Source: a virus
Virus record (IMG/VR): IMGVR_UViG_3300045051_000437
Location: 1-35,268 of that record
Length of the DNA stretch: 35,268 bases
Direction: 5' to 3' (one strand)
Part shown: positions 1 to 5,887 of the stretch, in pieces
Numbering within the stretch: position 1 is the stretch's first letter
How the letters are laid out: each line of letters begins with the position of its first letter
Position numbers and translations under genes: made by a program
The notes under the pieces: model-generated
Seen by the model: the letters and a program-made list of their open reading frames with translations, nothing else
Databases searched by the model: none
What the model was told of the DNA's origin: nothing

Positions 1-1
1 A

Positions 2-679
2 GTCGATGCTGGTGTGGTGTTCGGGCAGACGGTACAGCCGGTGATGGGCCAGCCAATCGGCACGCCACCGGACGGGCTGCCCGCTGCGGCATTTGCCGGA
101 CCGCAAGCCGCCGCAGTGCTGGCAGCTACCCCACCACCAGCCACCCCACTCACCCCTGGTGTCGAACTGGATAACCGCGGCCTGCCGTGGGATGCCCGTA
201 TCCACGCTTCAACCCGGACGAAATGCAAGACCGGCGAGTGGAAGAACCTCAAGGGGGTAGACAAGGACCTGCTGGCTAATGTGGAAGCCGAGTTGCGGGC
301 CGTCATGAGCGCACCGCCACCGCTGACCGCGGCGAGTATTCAGGCAAACATCACTCCTGAGTACAACGCGCTGCCGCCGGTCGTACCTGCACCTGACCAG
401 ACCGTTCCTATTCAGCCGCAGACCGCCATACCGGCGGTGGGGCTGCCCGCCGGTCCGCCCGCCGCCCCCACGCCCACCGGCACGCCGTCAACCTTCCCCG
501 AGTTCCTGCAGATCATCACCGCCAAATGCTCGGCCAAGTTGCTGACGTACAACGAAGTGACGGCTGCCGTGCAGAAGCATCTCGGCCCGACGGCTGGCAT
601 ACCGCTGCTCAACGCCCGCCCTGACCTCATACCGGCAGTTTACGCAGACCTGGAGGCGATATGGCAGACGCGCAGTTAG
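2..679 (+). CDS. Conserved phage protein, 5' end outside window
   Basis: The reading frame is open to the left edge, so the true start is not visible; GTG at 14 is only the first possible start in the window. About 225 residues are seen. Two conserved-looking segments are separated by Pro/Ala-rich linkers. The first contains LDNRGLPWDARIHAS followed by a Lys-rich stretch, a motif I associate with early phage proteins of unknown function next to DUF2800 genes. The second (about residues 160-220) is probably helical. The gene overlaps the DUF2800 gene by 19 bases, so the two are likely translated together. The function is unknown; a role in replication or recombination is inferred only from the neighbours. 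The linker also holds a 22-bp sequence repeated near 14.0 kb. Confidence 0.75.
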   Translation, partial: VDAGVVFGQTVQPVMGQPIGTPPDGLPAAAFAGPQAAAVLAATPPPATPLTPGVELDNRGLPWDARIHASTRTKCKTGEWKNLKGVDKDLLANVEAELRAVMSAPPPLTAASIQANITPEYNALPPVVPAPDQTVPIQPQTAIPAVGLPAGPPAAPTPTGTPSTFPEFLQIITAKCSAKLLTYNEVTAAVQKHLGPTAGIPLLNARPDLIPAVYADLEAIWQTRS

Positions 680-1797
680 CGAGTGGGCACAGCCGCCTGT
701 CGCCGTCGGCGGCCGGGCGGTGGGTGCATTGCCCCGGCGCCGTGACGATGGGGGAGCGATACCCGGAGTCCGACGAAGGTGAGGGGGAGGACGGAACGGC
801 GAGTCATTGGGCTGGGGCTGCTATGCTGATGGGCGGTCCGAGTCCGAGTGTTGGGATGACCGCTGACAATGGCACCGTGCTCGACATGGAGATGATCGAA
901 GGTGCTTGGTCCTACGTTGAAGCGGTGCAAAAAGCCGCCGGGTCGTCGCAGCTGCATGTCGAACAGAAAATGTCGATCTCATATGTGCATGACGAATGTT
1001 TCGGCACGCCGGATTGCTGGTTTCTGCTTGATGGCAAGCGAGAGTTGCATCTGTTCGACTATAAATACGGCTACGGCATTGTGGACGTATTTGAAAACTG
1101 GCAGCTGGTCTGCTACACCGCCGGTATCGTGCAGCAGCTCGGACTGACCGGACTGCAAGATCAAGAGTTGGATGTGGTCATGCACGTTGTTCAACCGCGG
1201 CCTTTTCATGTGCTCGGGCCGCACCGTACTTGGCGAGTCAAGGCCAGCGACCTGAGGGGATATTACAATCGGCTGGCGCACGCTGCCAACAAAGCGCTTG
1301 ATGTCGATCCGGAGTGCATAGCCGGAACGCCACAGTGCCGGTACTGCAACGCTCGGCACGCTTGCGCGGCGGCTCAGAAATCTGCTATGTACTTTGTGGA
1401 CTATTCTAGCCGAGCAATGCCGGAAGAGCTCAGTCCGGAAGCACTGGCGATTGAATTGCGAACACTCCGCAGGGGAGCGGAAGCGATTAAGTACCGGCTT
1501 ACCGGAGTGGAAACCAGAGTCGAGTCACTGATTAAAGCCGGGGGCTTTATACCCGGCTGGGCATTGCAACAGGGCCAGGGTCGGACCGCCTGGACGAAAC
1601 CCGCCGACGAGGTGTTTGCGTTGGGTGACATGATGGGGATTGACCTGCGCGCCGAGCCGGCGGCCATCACACCGGCACAGGCTAAGAAAAAAGGCTTGCC
1701 AGTGGAACTGCTGTCGGCTTACAGTGCGGCGGGCGATTCAGGGGTGAAGCTAGTGCCGACGGAGGCCACGGTGGCCAGTCGGGTATTTAAATCGTAG
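661..1797 (+). CDS. DUF2800 family protein, RecB-like PD-(D/E)XK nuclease
   Basis: The 378-residue protein starts with the family's signature (LSPSAAGRWVHCPGAV, residues 13-28). It continues with features of a RecB/Cas4-like nuclease core: GTPD near residue 118, DYKYGYG near 137-143 (the D..K pair), then a Gln-Leu-x-x-Tyr motif. A CRYCNARHAC cluster near 226-235 could bind an Fe-S centre or zinc. The family is known from phage replication cassettes, usually beside a DUF2815 protein and a family A polymerase, which is the arrangement here. It probably degrades or trims DNA in replication or recombination. The ATG at 661 is preceded by GGAGG. The catalytic activity is inferred, not shown. Confidence 0.85.
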   Translation: MADAQLASGHSRLSPSAAGRWVHCPGAVTMGERYPESDEGEGEDGTASHWAGAAMLMGGPSPSVGMTADNGTVLDMEMIEGAWSYVEAVQKAAGSSQLHVEQKMSISYVHDECFGTPDCWFLLDGKRELHLFDYKYGYGIVDVFENWQLVCYTAGIVQQLGLTGLQDQELDVVMHVVQPRPFHVLGPHRTWRVKASDLRGYYNRLAHAANKALDVDPECIAGTPQCRYCNARHACAAAQKSAMYFVDYSSRAMPEELSPEALAIELRTLRRGAEAIKYRLTGVETRVESLIKAGGFIPGWALQQGQGRTAWTKPADEVFALGDMMGIDLRAEPAAITPAQAKKKGLPVELLSAYSAAGDSGVKLVPTEATVASRVFKS

Positions 1798-1807
1798 GGG
1801 GTGCAGC

Positions 1808-1963
1808 GTGGACAGGTACGATTTTCGGGAAGAGCTTATACGGATTGTAGAAGAAGAATGGTTATTTAGCGATGCTGATGTTGAATCAGGCATTGAACAG
1901 ATTGAATCCTTGATTAAACGTTGGCGTGAAAACCGGCCGGTCAACCCGGCAAAAGGAGAGTAA
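1808..1963 (+). CDS. Small acidic protein, 51 aa, unknown function
   Basis: A GTG start at 1808 lies ten bases after the DUF2800 stop, with an AGGGGG ribosome-binding site between them. The product is a charged, probably all-helical protein (starts MDRYDFREELIRIVEEEW) with no membrane segment or recognisable domain. Its stop falls four bases before the ATG of the ssDNA-binding protein, and the ribosome-binding site of that gene lies within its last codons, so the three genes look co-translated. Position between two replication genes suggests a small accessory factor, which is inference only. Confidence 0.6.
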   Translation: MDRYDFREELIRIVEEEWLFSDADVESGIEQIESLIKRWRENRPVNPAKGE

Positions 1964-1967
1964 AATC

Positions 1968-2852
1968 ATGAGTCGTTATGGAGACAAGCACGTAATAGCC
2001 CGCGGAGTCATTCTTTGGGATGGCGTAACGCGGCCCGAGCAGAAAGCGGTCGAAGGCACTGGCGAGCGTTACCTGCAATACAGCTTGAAGGTCGCGCTGG
2101 TAGCCAGCCAGCCCGAAGTGCAGGAGATCAACGCCATTGCCATCATCGCGCTGAACGAAAGCAAGTGGAAGGGCAGCATGCCCCCCGGCGGCATCTGGCC
2201 AATCATGGCTATCGCGCCGTCGGACTTCGAGGGCCGCCTGCCCAACCATGTGGCGTTCAACGCCAAGTCGCGTCGCTGTCCGCAGGTTTTCGACATCAAC
2301 AAGCAGGAGTTGGCACCAATGACCTATAACAGCATGCTGTACCCCGGCGCGGTGGTCGATGTGCTCCTGAGCACCTACGCTTTCGATAAAAAGTCGAAGG
2401 GCATCGCGGCTTCGCTTGACGGTATTCTGATCGTTGACGCAACGGCGCCCCGGCTGCCCGTCGGTGTGCAGGTTGACGCTGGCGCTGCTTTCGGTGGGCC
2501 GCAGGGCGCGCAGGGTGGGTATACGCCGCCACCCGTCGCACCGCAAGGTTATCAGCCGCCACAACAACCGCTTGGCACACCCGGCTATCAACAGCCCGGC
2601 ATTCCTGCGCAGCCGCCGGTCTACACCCCACCGCCGCAGGTCAACCCGGCAGCCGTGCAGCCCGCTCCGGACTTCCTCAACCCGCCGGGCGGGCAGCCGG
2701 GCATGGCACCACCTCCTGTCGCTCCGCCCACACCGCCGCCCGCTTCTGCGCTGGCGCACCAGATGACCGCCGCCGCGCAGTACACCTACGACCAGTACCG
2801 GCAGGCCGGGTGGAGTGACGAGCAGCTGCGGGCCAACGGGCTCATGCTGTAA
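1968..2852 (+). CDS. DUF2815-type single-stranded DNA-binding protein
   Basis: The start is set at ATG 1968 because AAAAGGAG lies just upstream; an in-frame ATG at 1926 would overlap the preceding gene and lacks such a site. The protein has 294 residues. Residues 1-170 match a DUF2815-like OB-fold protein: YLQYSLKVAL, then an AIIALNESKWKG segment and YPGAVVDVLLSTYAF. Residues 180-265 are a long Pro/Gln/Gly-rich linker. The last 20 residues (YDQYRQAGWSDEQLRANG) form the short C-terminal motif common in phage ssDNA-binding proteins, probably a docking site for replication partners. It follows DUF2800 and precedes the polymerase, as in related cassettes. The role is protecting ssDNA in replication, inferred from the family. 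Confidence 0.8.
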   Translation: MSRYGDKHVIARGVILWDGVTRPEQKAVEGTGERYLQYSLKVALVASQPEVQEINAIAIIALNESKWKGSMPPGGIWPIMAIAPSDFEGRLPNHVAFNAKSRRCPQVFDINKQELAPMTYNSMLYPGAVVDVLLSTYAFDKKSKGIAASLDGILIVDATAPRLPVGVQVDAGAAFGGPQGAQGGYTPPPVAPQGYQPPQQPLGTPGYQQPGIPAQPPVYTPPPQVNPAAVQPAPDFLNPPGGQPGMAPPPVAPPTPPPASALAHQMTAAAQYTYDQYRQAGWSDEQLRANGLML

Positions 2853-3121
2853 AGGTATAGCGGAGCAGCGTGGGTTGGACATGCAATCGGTTTGTGGGTA
2901 GACGGAGAATGATGCTAGGGGTGGCCTTAGTAATCGACCAGTAGAGGCAAACTGAAACGGCGTTGACAGAGGGCATAGGCTCATGAACGGGTAAAGCCGC
3001 ACATAGACCGAACCGACATGCACGTAAGTCCGAGCCGGAATCGAATCCGGCCTCCGCTTTAAAGTAAAACGCAGTCAGACAGCCCGGCGGGCCACATACC
3101 CGCCGGGCAGGAGGGCCGACA
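2853..3121. other. Non-coding spacer in the early block
   Basis: This is the longest gap between genes in the window. I see no convincing gene in it. A perfect TTGACA lies at 2963-2968 but no good -10 box follows at 16-18 bases. Around 3031-3048 is a hairpin around ATCGAA resembling a tRNA T-arm, but the loop is not seven bases and no matching acceptor arm is found. A strong GC hairpin at 3082-3108 closes the spacer just before the ribosome-binding site of the next gene. The region may hold a regulatory RNA or a decayed tRNA. Confidence 0.4.
3082..3108 (+). promoter_or_regulatory. Perfect 10-bp GC hairpin upstream of the microprotein gene
   Basis: GCCCGGCGGG and CCCGCCGGGC flank a seven-base loop (CCACATA). 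No T-run follows, so it is not a classic intrinsic terminator on the plus strand. The ribosome-binding site AGGAGGG starts one base after the stem, so the structure could mark an RNA processing site or tune translation of the next genes. Confidence 0.5.
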
Positions 3122-3214
3122 ATGTGGCTATATTTAATCTGTTTCCTAGCGGGCGGGGCGGTGGGAGTAGTTACCATGGGTCTGCTGTCAGCCATACCGG
3201 AGGGTGAGGAATGA
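3122..3214 (+). CDS. Membrane microprotein, 30 aa, DUF3789-like
   Basis: ATG 3122 has AGGAGGG six bases upstream. The 30-residue product begins MWLYLICFLAGGAVGVVTMG, a single Gly-containing membrane segment, followed by a short acidic tail ending EGEE. Composition and length match the DUF3789 type of phage microprotein (one helix with a GGxxGV pattern). Its TGA overlaps the ATG of the sliding-clamp-like gene (ATGA), so the two are translationally coupled. It presumably sits in the inner membrane; the function is unknown. Confidence 0.65.
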   Translation: MWLYLICFLAGGAVGVVTMGLLSAIPEGEE

Positions 3215-3795
3215 TACCCGTAAACGAATTTACCGCTGCGCTGGCACTGGTAGTCAGCCATGCCGGCAGCCAGTCGGACCCCCGGCTGAACAACGTGGTA
3301 TTCGACTTCCAGGCCGACGACACACTCAGGCTGATCGGCACGAACGGGCACCGGCTGGCGGCTATCGAGCTGCGGTGTGCGCATGGGCAGCCTGCCGGTA
3401 CGCGGTTTGTGCTGTACGTTGAGTATGCGCAGCAACTCATAAGGATACTCGGTGCGGCTAGCGGACAGTTATCGATCTGGCTGCTTGGCACTGAAATTAT
3501 GTTTATCGCTGGGGGATCAAACGCACTCTACCCGGCCCCTGAGACTGCCGCCGAACTACCAGACTACGACTCTATCCTGCAACGGGACGGCGGCACGGCG
3601 GGCCGCCTTTACATCAGCGTGGCGTATCTGGCGAAGGCGCTGACCGTGTGCAGCAAACTGATGGACCCGAAAGATCCGGCAATCCACCTCGCCGTCGCCG
3701 GGGCGGATGCACCGCTTTATTTGGAGCCGGTGCTGCGCGACGGATTGACGGCTGTGCGGCGGGTGCGGATAGCAATTATGTATAGGAGGCCGTAA
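3211..3795 (+). CDS. Short DNA sliding-clamp-like (DnaN-like) protein
   Basis: The 194-residue protein has two hallmarks of a bacterial beta clamp. LRLIGTNGHRLAAIEL (residues 39-54) resembles the DnaN strand-turn containing TDGHRLA. The C-terminus, from PLYLEPVL to IAIMYRRP, resembles the last DnaN strands, where a ligand-binding edge ends in a yviMPMR-type sequence. Bacterial DnaN has about 370 residues in three domains, so this is roughly half that length and would need more subunits to form a ring. Placement among an ssDNA-binding protein and a polymerase supports a processivity role, which is inference. The start overlaps the preceding stop (ATGA) and the stop directly abuts the next ATG. 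Confidence 0.6.
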   Translation: MIPVNEFTAALALVVSHAGSQSDPRLNNVVFDFQADDTLRLIGTNGHRLAAIELRCAHGQPAGTRFVLYVEYAQQLIRILGAASGQLSIWLLGTEIMFIAGGSNALYPAPETAAELPDYDSILQRDGGTAGRLYISVAYLAKALTVCSKLMDPKDPAIHLAVAGADAPLYLEPVLRDGLTAVRRVRIAIMYRRP

Positions 3796-4353
3796 ATGAA
3801 GCTCACAAATGACCATCGTGATCTAATTATAGCATTGGCGCAGGATGACGTATTCAAAGCGCGGAAAGCCACTCTTGCAAAGGAAAGCAACGCTCTTGCC
3901 TTCCTTGCCTATGAGAACCTTTACCCGCTCTCTATCCAGGTGAAAATGGAAGCTCTGCCGCCTGAATTTTTCCAGCAGACAAGTACAATGTTCATCTTGT
4001 GCCCCGGCAAAAATGAGAGCAAGATACAGGTGAATTTGACCAGCAGCAAGCGGATTGCCGCTCATGACAACGAGTGGAAGCGCCCTTGTTGGCAGCTTGC
4101 AGAAGGCAGCAAGACCATTGCGCGGGTTAAAAAACTTGTCGCTGATTCCACGAAACTCGACAACGATAAACACACCTTCAAAACCGAGCTTGCCAAGTTT
4201 CTACGGCAAATTACCACCGTCAAAAAACTTCAGGACGCATGGCCGGAAGGTCTGCCTTACTACAAGAACCTCGCTCCGGCGAAGGTGGAGAATCCCCCGG
4301 CAATCATCCCAGACAACATCAACGAAATGATACTCTCTATGCGGGGGTCCTAA
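3796..4353 (+). CDS. Nmad5-like putative nucleotide-modification protein
   Basis: The 185-residue protein has the layout of phage Nmad5 (nucleotide modification associated domain 5) proteins. It has an N-terminal helix with alternating charges and KATLAKESNALAFLAYENLY (residues 24-43), then ALPPEFFQQTS, a beta-rich middle, and the closing TTVKKLQDAWPEGLPYY (about 149-165), the most characteristic part. In other phages such genes are linked to DNA-base modification by genomic context; the biochemical role is not known. AGGAGG lies before ATG 3796, which directly follows the previous stop. The downstream gene starts inside its stop codon (TAATG). Confidence 0.6.
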   Translation: MKLTNDHRDLIIALAQDDVFKARKATLAKESNALAFLAYENLYPLSIQVKMEALPPEFFQQTSTMFILCPGKNESKIQVNLTSSKRIAAHDNEWKRPCWQLAEGSKTIARVKKLVADSTKLDNDKHTFKTELAKFLRQITTVKKLQDAWPEGLPYYKNLAPAKVENPPAIIPDNINEMILSMRGS

Positions 4354-4709
4354 TGCCACTGAATACCGATGATCTGCAACGCCTGCGGGACGGCATAGCG
4401 CAGGGCTGGAACATGCAACACTGCCATGAGATCGACTTTGAAGCGGCAGTGATCGAGTTGCTGGATGACGCTTTGGAAGGTGGAGAGACGCTGGCGCAGA
4501 GCGTATTGGAACAATTTCCGGATGCTCAGCCCTTGGGCGCTGAGATCGACAGGCTGCAAGAGCTGCTGGATTCGACCGATGAGGATGATCGGTTGAATGA
4601 AGCGGATGCGGAGGTTCTTCAATCCGTCATCGACAAACTGGCGGACATCCAGGCCGACATCGAACAGTCCCGCACAACGGCGGCCTGTTTAGCTGCGAAG
4701 GGAGACTGA
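4353..4709 (+). CDS. Acidic helical protein, 118 aa, unknown
   Basis: The start is ATG 4353, which shares a base with the stop of the preceding gene (TAATG); longer in-frame starts would lie deep inside that gene. The product is strongly acidic, with runs such as DSTDEDDRLNEADAE near residues 73-87 and a probable helical C-terminus. No domain is recognised. Small acidic early phage proteins often bind and inhibit host proteins or mimic DNA, but nothing here shows that directly. Confidence 0.6.
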   Translation: MPLNTDDLQRLRDGIAQGWNMQHCHEIDFEAAVIELLDDALEGGETLAQSVLEQFPDAQPLGAEIDRLQELLDSTDEDDRLNEADAEVLQSVIDKLADIQADIEQSRTTAACLAAKGD

Positions 4710-4712
4710 CAC

Positions 4713-4931
4713 ATGCGTAATTGGCTCGCTCGCCTGCTGCTGGTAATCCGCCACGCCGTCGCTCTCTGGCGGGTGCTCAATCTGCCGAAGAACAAAACGA
4801 AGGGTGGCTGGCGGCACATAGACCCGTACGACCTGTGCAGACTGGCGGACCGCGAACTGGTCGAATTGAAGGCCGCAGTTTGGGCGTGGGAAGGTAACAG
4901 CATGCCGCATAACCGCCAGCGAGGCGGCTGA
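4713..4931 (+). CDS. Small early protein, 72 aa, unknown
   Basis: AAGGGAG lies ahead of ATG 4713, three bases after the preceding stop. The N-terminus (MRNWLARLLLVIRHAVALW) is an amphipathic or weakly membrane-binding helix with interspersed Arg. The middle segment, YDLCRLADRELVELKAAVW, is helical. No known domain is seen. After it a 48-base gap with GAGGAGGGGGAG leads to the Nudix gene. Confidence 0.55.
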   Translation: MRNWLARLLLVIRHAVALWRVLNLPKNKTKGGWRHIDPYDLCRLADRELVELKAAVWAWEGNSMPHNRQRGG

Positions 4932-4979
4932 CTTGAGTGCGTTTGCGGCGATGATACACGACGTTACGAGGAGGGGGAG

Positions 4980-5423
4980 ATGAAAAATTATAGTTTGGGG
5001 TTTGCATTTAATGAAGATTTAAGTGGCTTGCTGCTCATCGCAAAGACGCATCCGGCTTGGCAGGCCGGTAAGCTGAACGGGATTGGTGGTCGCATTGAAC
5101 AGGACGAAGTACCAGCCGACGCTATGGTTCGGGAGTTTTTCGAAGAGACGGGCCTGCTGCGCGAAGGCTGGGAAGAGTTCGGCCTGATGCAGTTTCCTGA
5201 AGCGCGAGTTACCTGCTATTGCATCAGCACGGATATTACTGGTTACCAACCCCCGACTGATGAGAAAGTTATTTTTGTTCGGCTCGGGCAGCTTGAAGTG
5301 CTGGCGGGTAATGATGGGATAATTCCAAATCTCCGCTGGCTTATCCCACTGCCCCTGTGGCATTTAAAAAGGCATGCCTGGATAAATGAGACTTTTCAAT
5401 ACACCGGTGCGCCCCTGTGCTAG
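4980..5423 (+). CDS. Nudix hydrolase
   Basis: The 147-residue protein carries a complete Nudix box, G(x5)E(x7)REUxEExGU, read as GGRIEQD-E-VPADAMV-REFFEETGL at about residues 37-60. All metal-binding acidic residues are present. It should hydrolyse a nucleoside diphosphate linked to another group, for example a modified dNTP, a dinucleotide polyphosphate or a sugar nucleotide; the substrate cannot be read from the sequence. GAGGAGGGGGAG precedes ATG 4980. It lies with replication genes, so nucleotide-pool cleansing is plausible. Its last codons, encoding GAPLC, lie in the first copy of a 15-bp direct repeat. Confidence 0.9.
   Translation: MKNYSLGFAFNEDLSGLLLIAKTHPAWQAGKLNGIGGRIEQDEVPADAMVREFFEETGLLREGWEEFGLMQFPEARVTCYCISTDITGYQPPTDEKVIFVRLGQLEVLAGNDGIIPNLRWLIPLPLWHLKRHAWINETFQYTGAPLC
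5405..5419. repeat. 15-bp direct repeat, left copy
   Basis: CGGTGCGCCCCTGTG occurs here and again at 5872-5886. Both copies encode GAPL at the end of one gene and end in the GTG start of the next. They flank the Cys-rich gene exactly, in the same reading-frame position. Confidence 0.85.
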
Positions 5424-5887
5424 CCCCCATCTTTCTACAGGTCCAACCAGTTATCAATCCGGCGGTCCGCGGGCTGTGTCCTAAACCCTACGACCGGCAT
5501 CCGAAGGGCTGCCCTAATGTCGGTAAGTGTAACCGCTGCCCTCCGAAAGCACCGATGTTTGACCGCGCATACGACTTATTTCAGCCTGTCTACGTCATAA
5601 TTAATTCTTTTGACCTCGGCGCGCATACCGTTAAAATGCGAGCATTACACCCTAGTTGGAGCTACGCACAACTCACCTGCGTTCTCTACTGGCAGGGTAC
5701 GGCTCGTAAGCAGCTAAACGATTTAATCAATGCCGTGTTGCCTGCATTTCCCGGCTATACGGCTACGTGGTGTCCTGAAGGCATGGGGGTGGACGTAACA
5801 GCCACTTTGGCAGTAGTGGGGGTGGTTTTGGAATGGCCGGCTGTGCAGATCGCACGTCAGGTCGCTCTGCTCGGTGCGCCCCTGTGA
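5417..5887 (+). CDS. Cys-rich putative metal-binding protein, 156 aa
   Basis: The GTG start at 5417 overlaps the end of the Nudix gene by seven bases. Residues 20-47 hold a cysteine cluster, read as LCPKPYDRHPKGCPNVGKC followed by NRCPPKAP, similar to DUF2284-type predicted metal-binding proteins that may carry an Fe-S cluster or zinc. The remainder is hydrophobic and includes WSYAQLTCVLYW and a late WCPEGMG. No enzyme motif is recognised. The gene is bounded by 15-bp direct repeats; deleting one repeat unit plus the gene would join the Nudix gene to the polymerase with the same GTGA overlap, suggesting that it is an inserted cassette. Confidence 0.65.
   Translation: MLAPIFLQVQPVINPAVRGLCPKPYDRHPKGCPNVGKCNRCPPKAPMFDRAYDLFQPVYVIINSFDLGAHTVKMRALHPSWSYAQLTCVLYWQGTARKQLNDLINAVLPAFPGYTATWCPEGMGVDVTATLAVVGVVLEWPAVQIARQVALLGAPL
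5872..5886. repeat. 15-bp direct repeat, right copy
   Basis: This is the second copy of the repeat at 5405-5419. It encodes the last four residues (GAPL) of the Cys-rich protein and supplies the GTG start of the DNA polymerase. The match between the two junctions supports the GTG at 5884 as a genuine start codon. Confidence 0.85.

Noticed and set aside
2963-2991. Promoter at TTGACA in the early spacer
   Set aside because: The -35 box is perfect, but the bases at the -10 position are GC-rich and do not resemble TATAAT.
1941-3023. 360-residue open frame on the minus strand
   Set aside because: It is opposite the ssDNA-binding protein gene, is Arg-rich and shows no recognisable motif; the plus-strand frame has a matching family and ribosome-binding site.
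3025-3080. Possible tRNA gene on the minus strand
   Set aside because: A T-arm-like hairpin and a CTTTAAA stretch resembling an anticodon loop are present, but the T-loop length is wrong, the anticodon stem does not pair and no acceptor arm is found.
4934-4983. Sixteen-codon frame with a TTG start between the 72-residue gene and the Nudix gene
   Set aside because: Its stop overlaps the Nudix ATG, but it is too short, has no ribosome-binding site at the TTG and encodes nothing recognisable.
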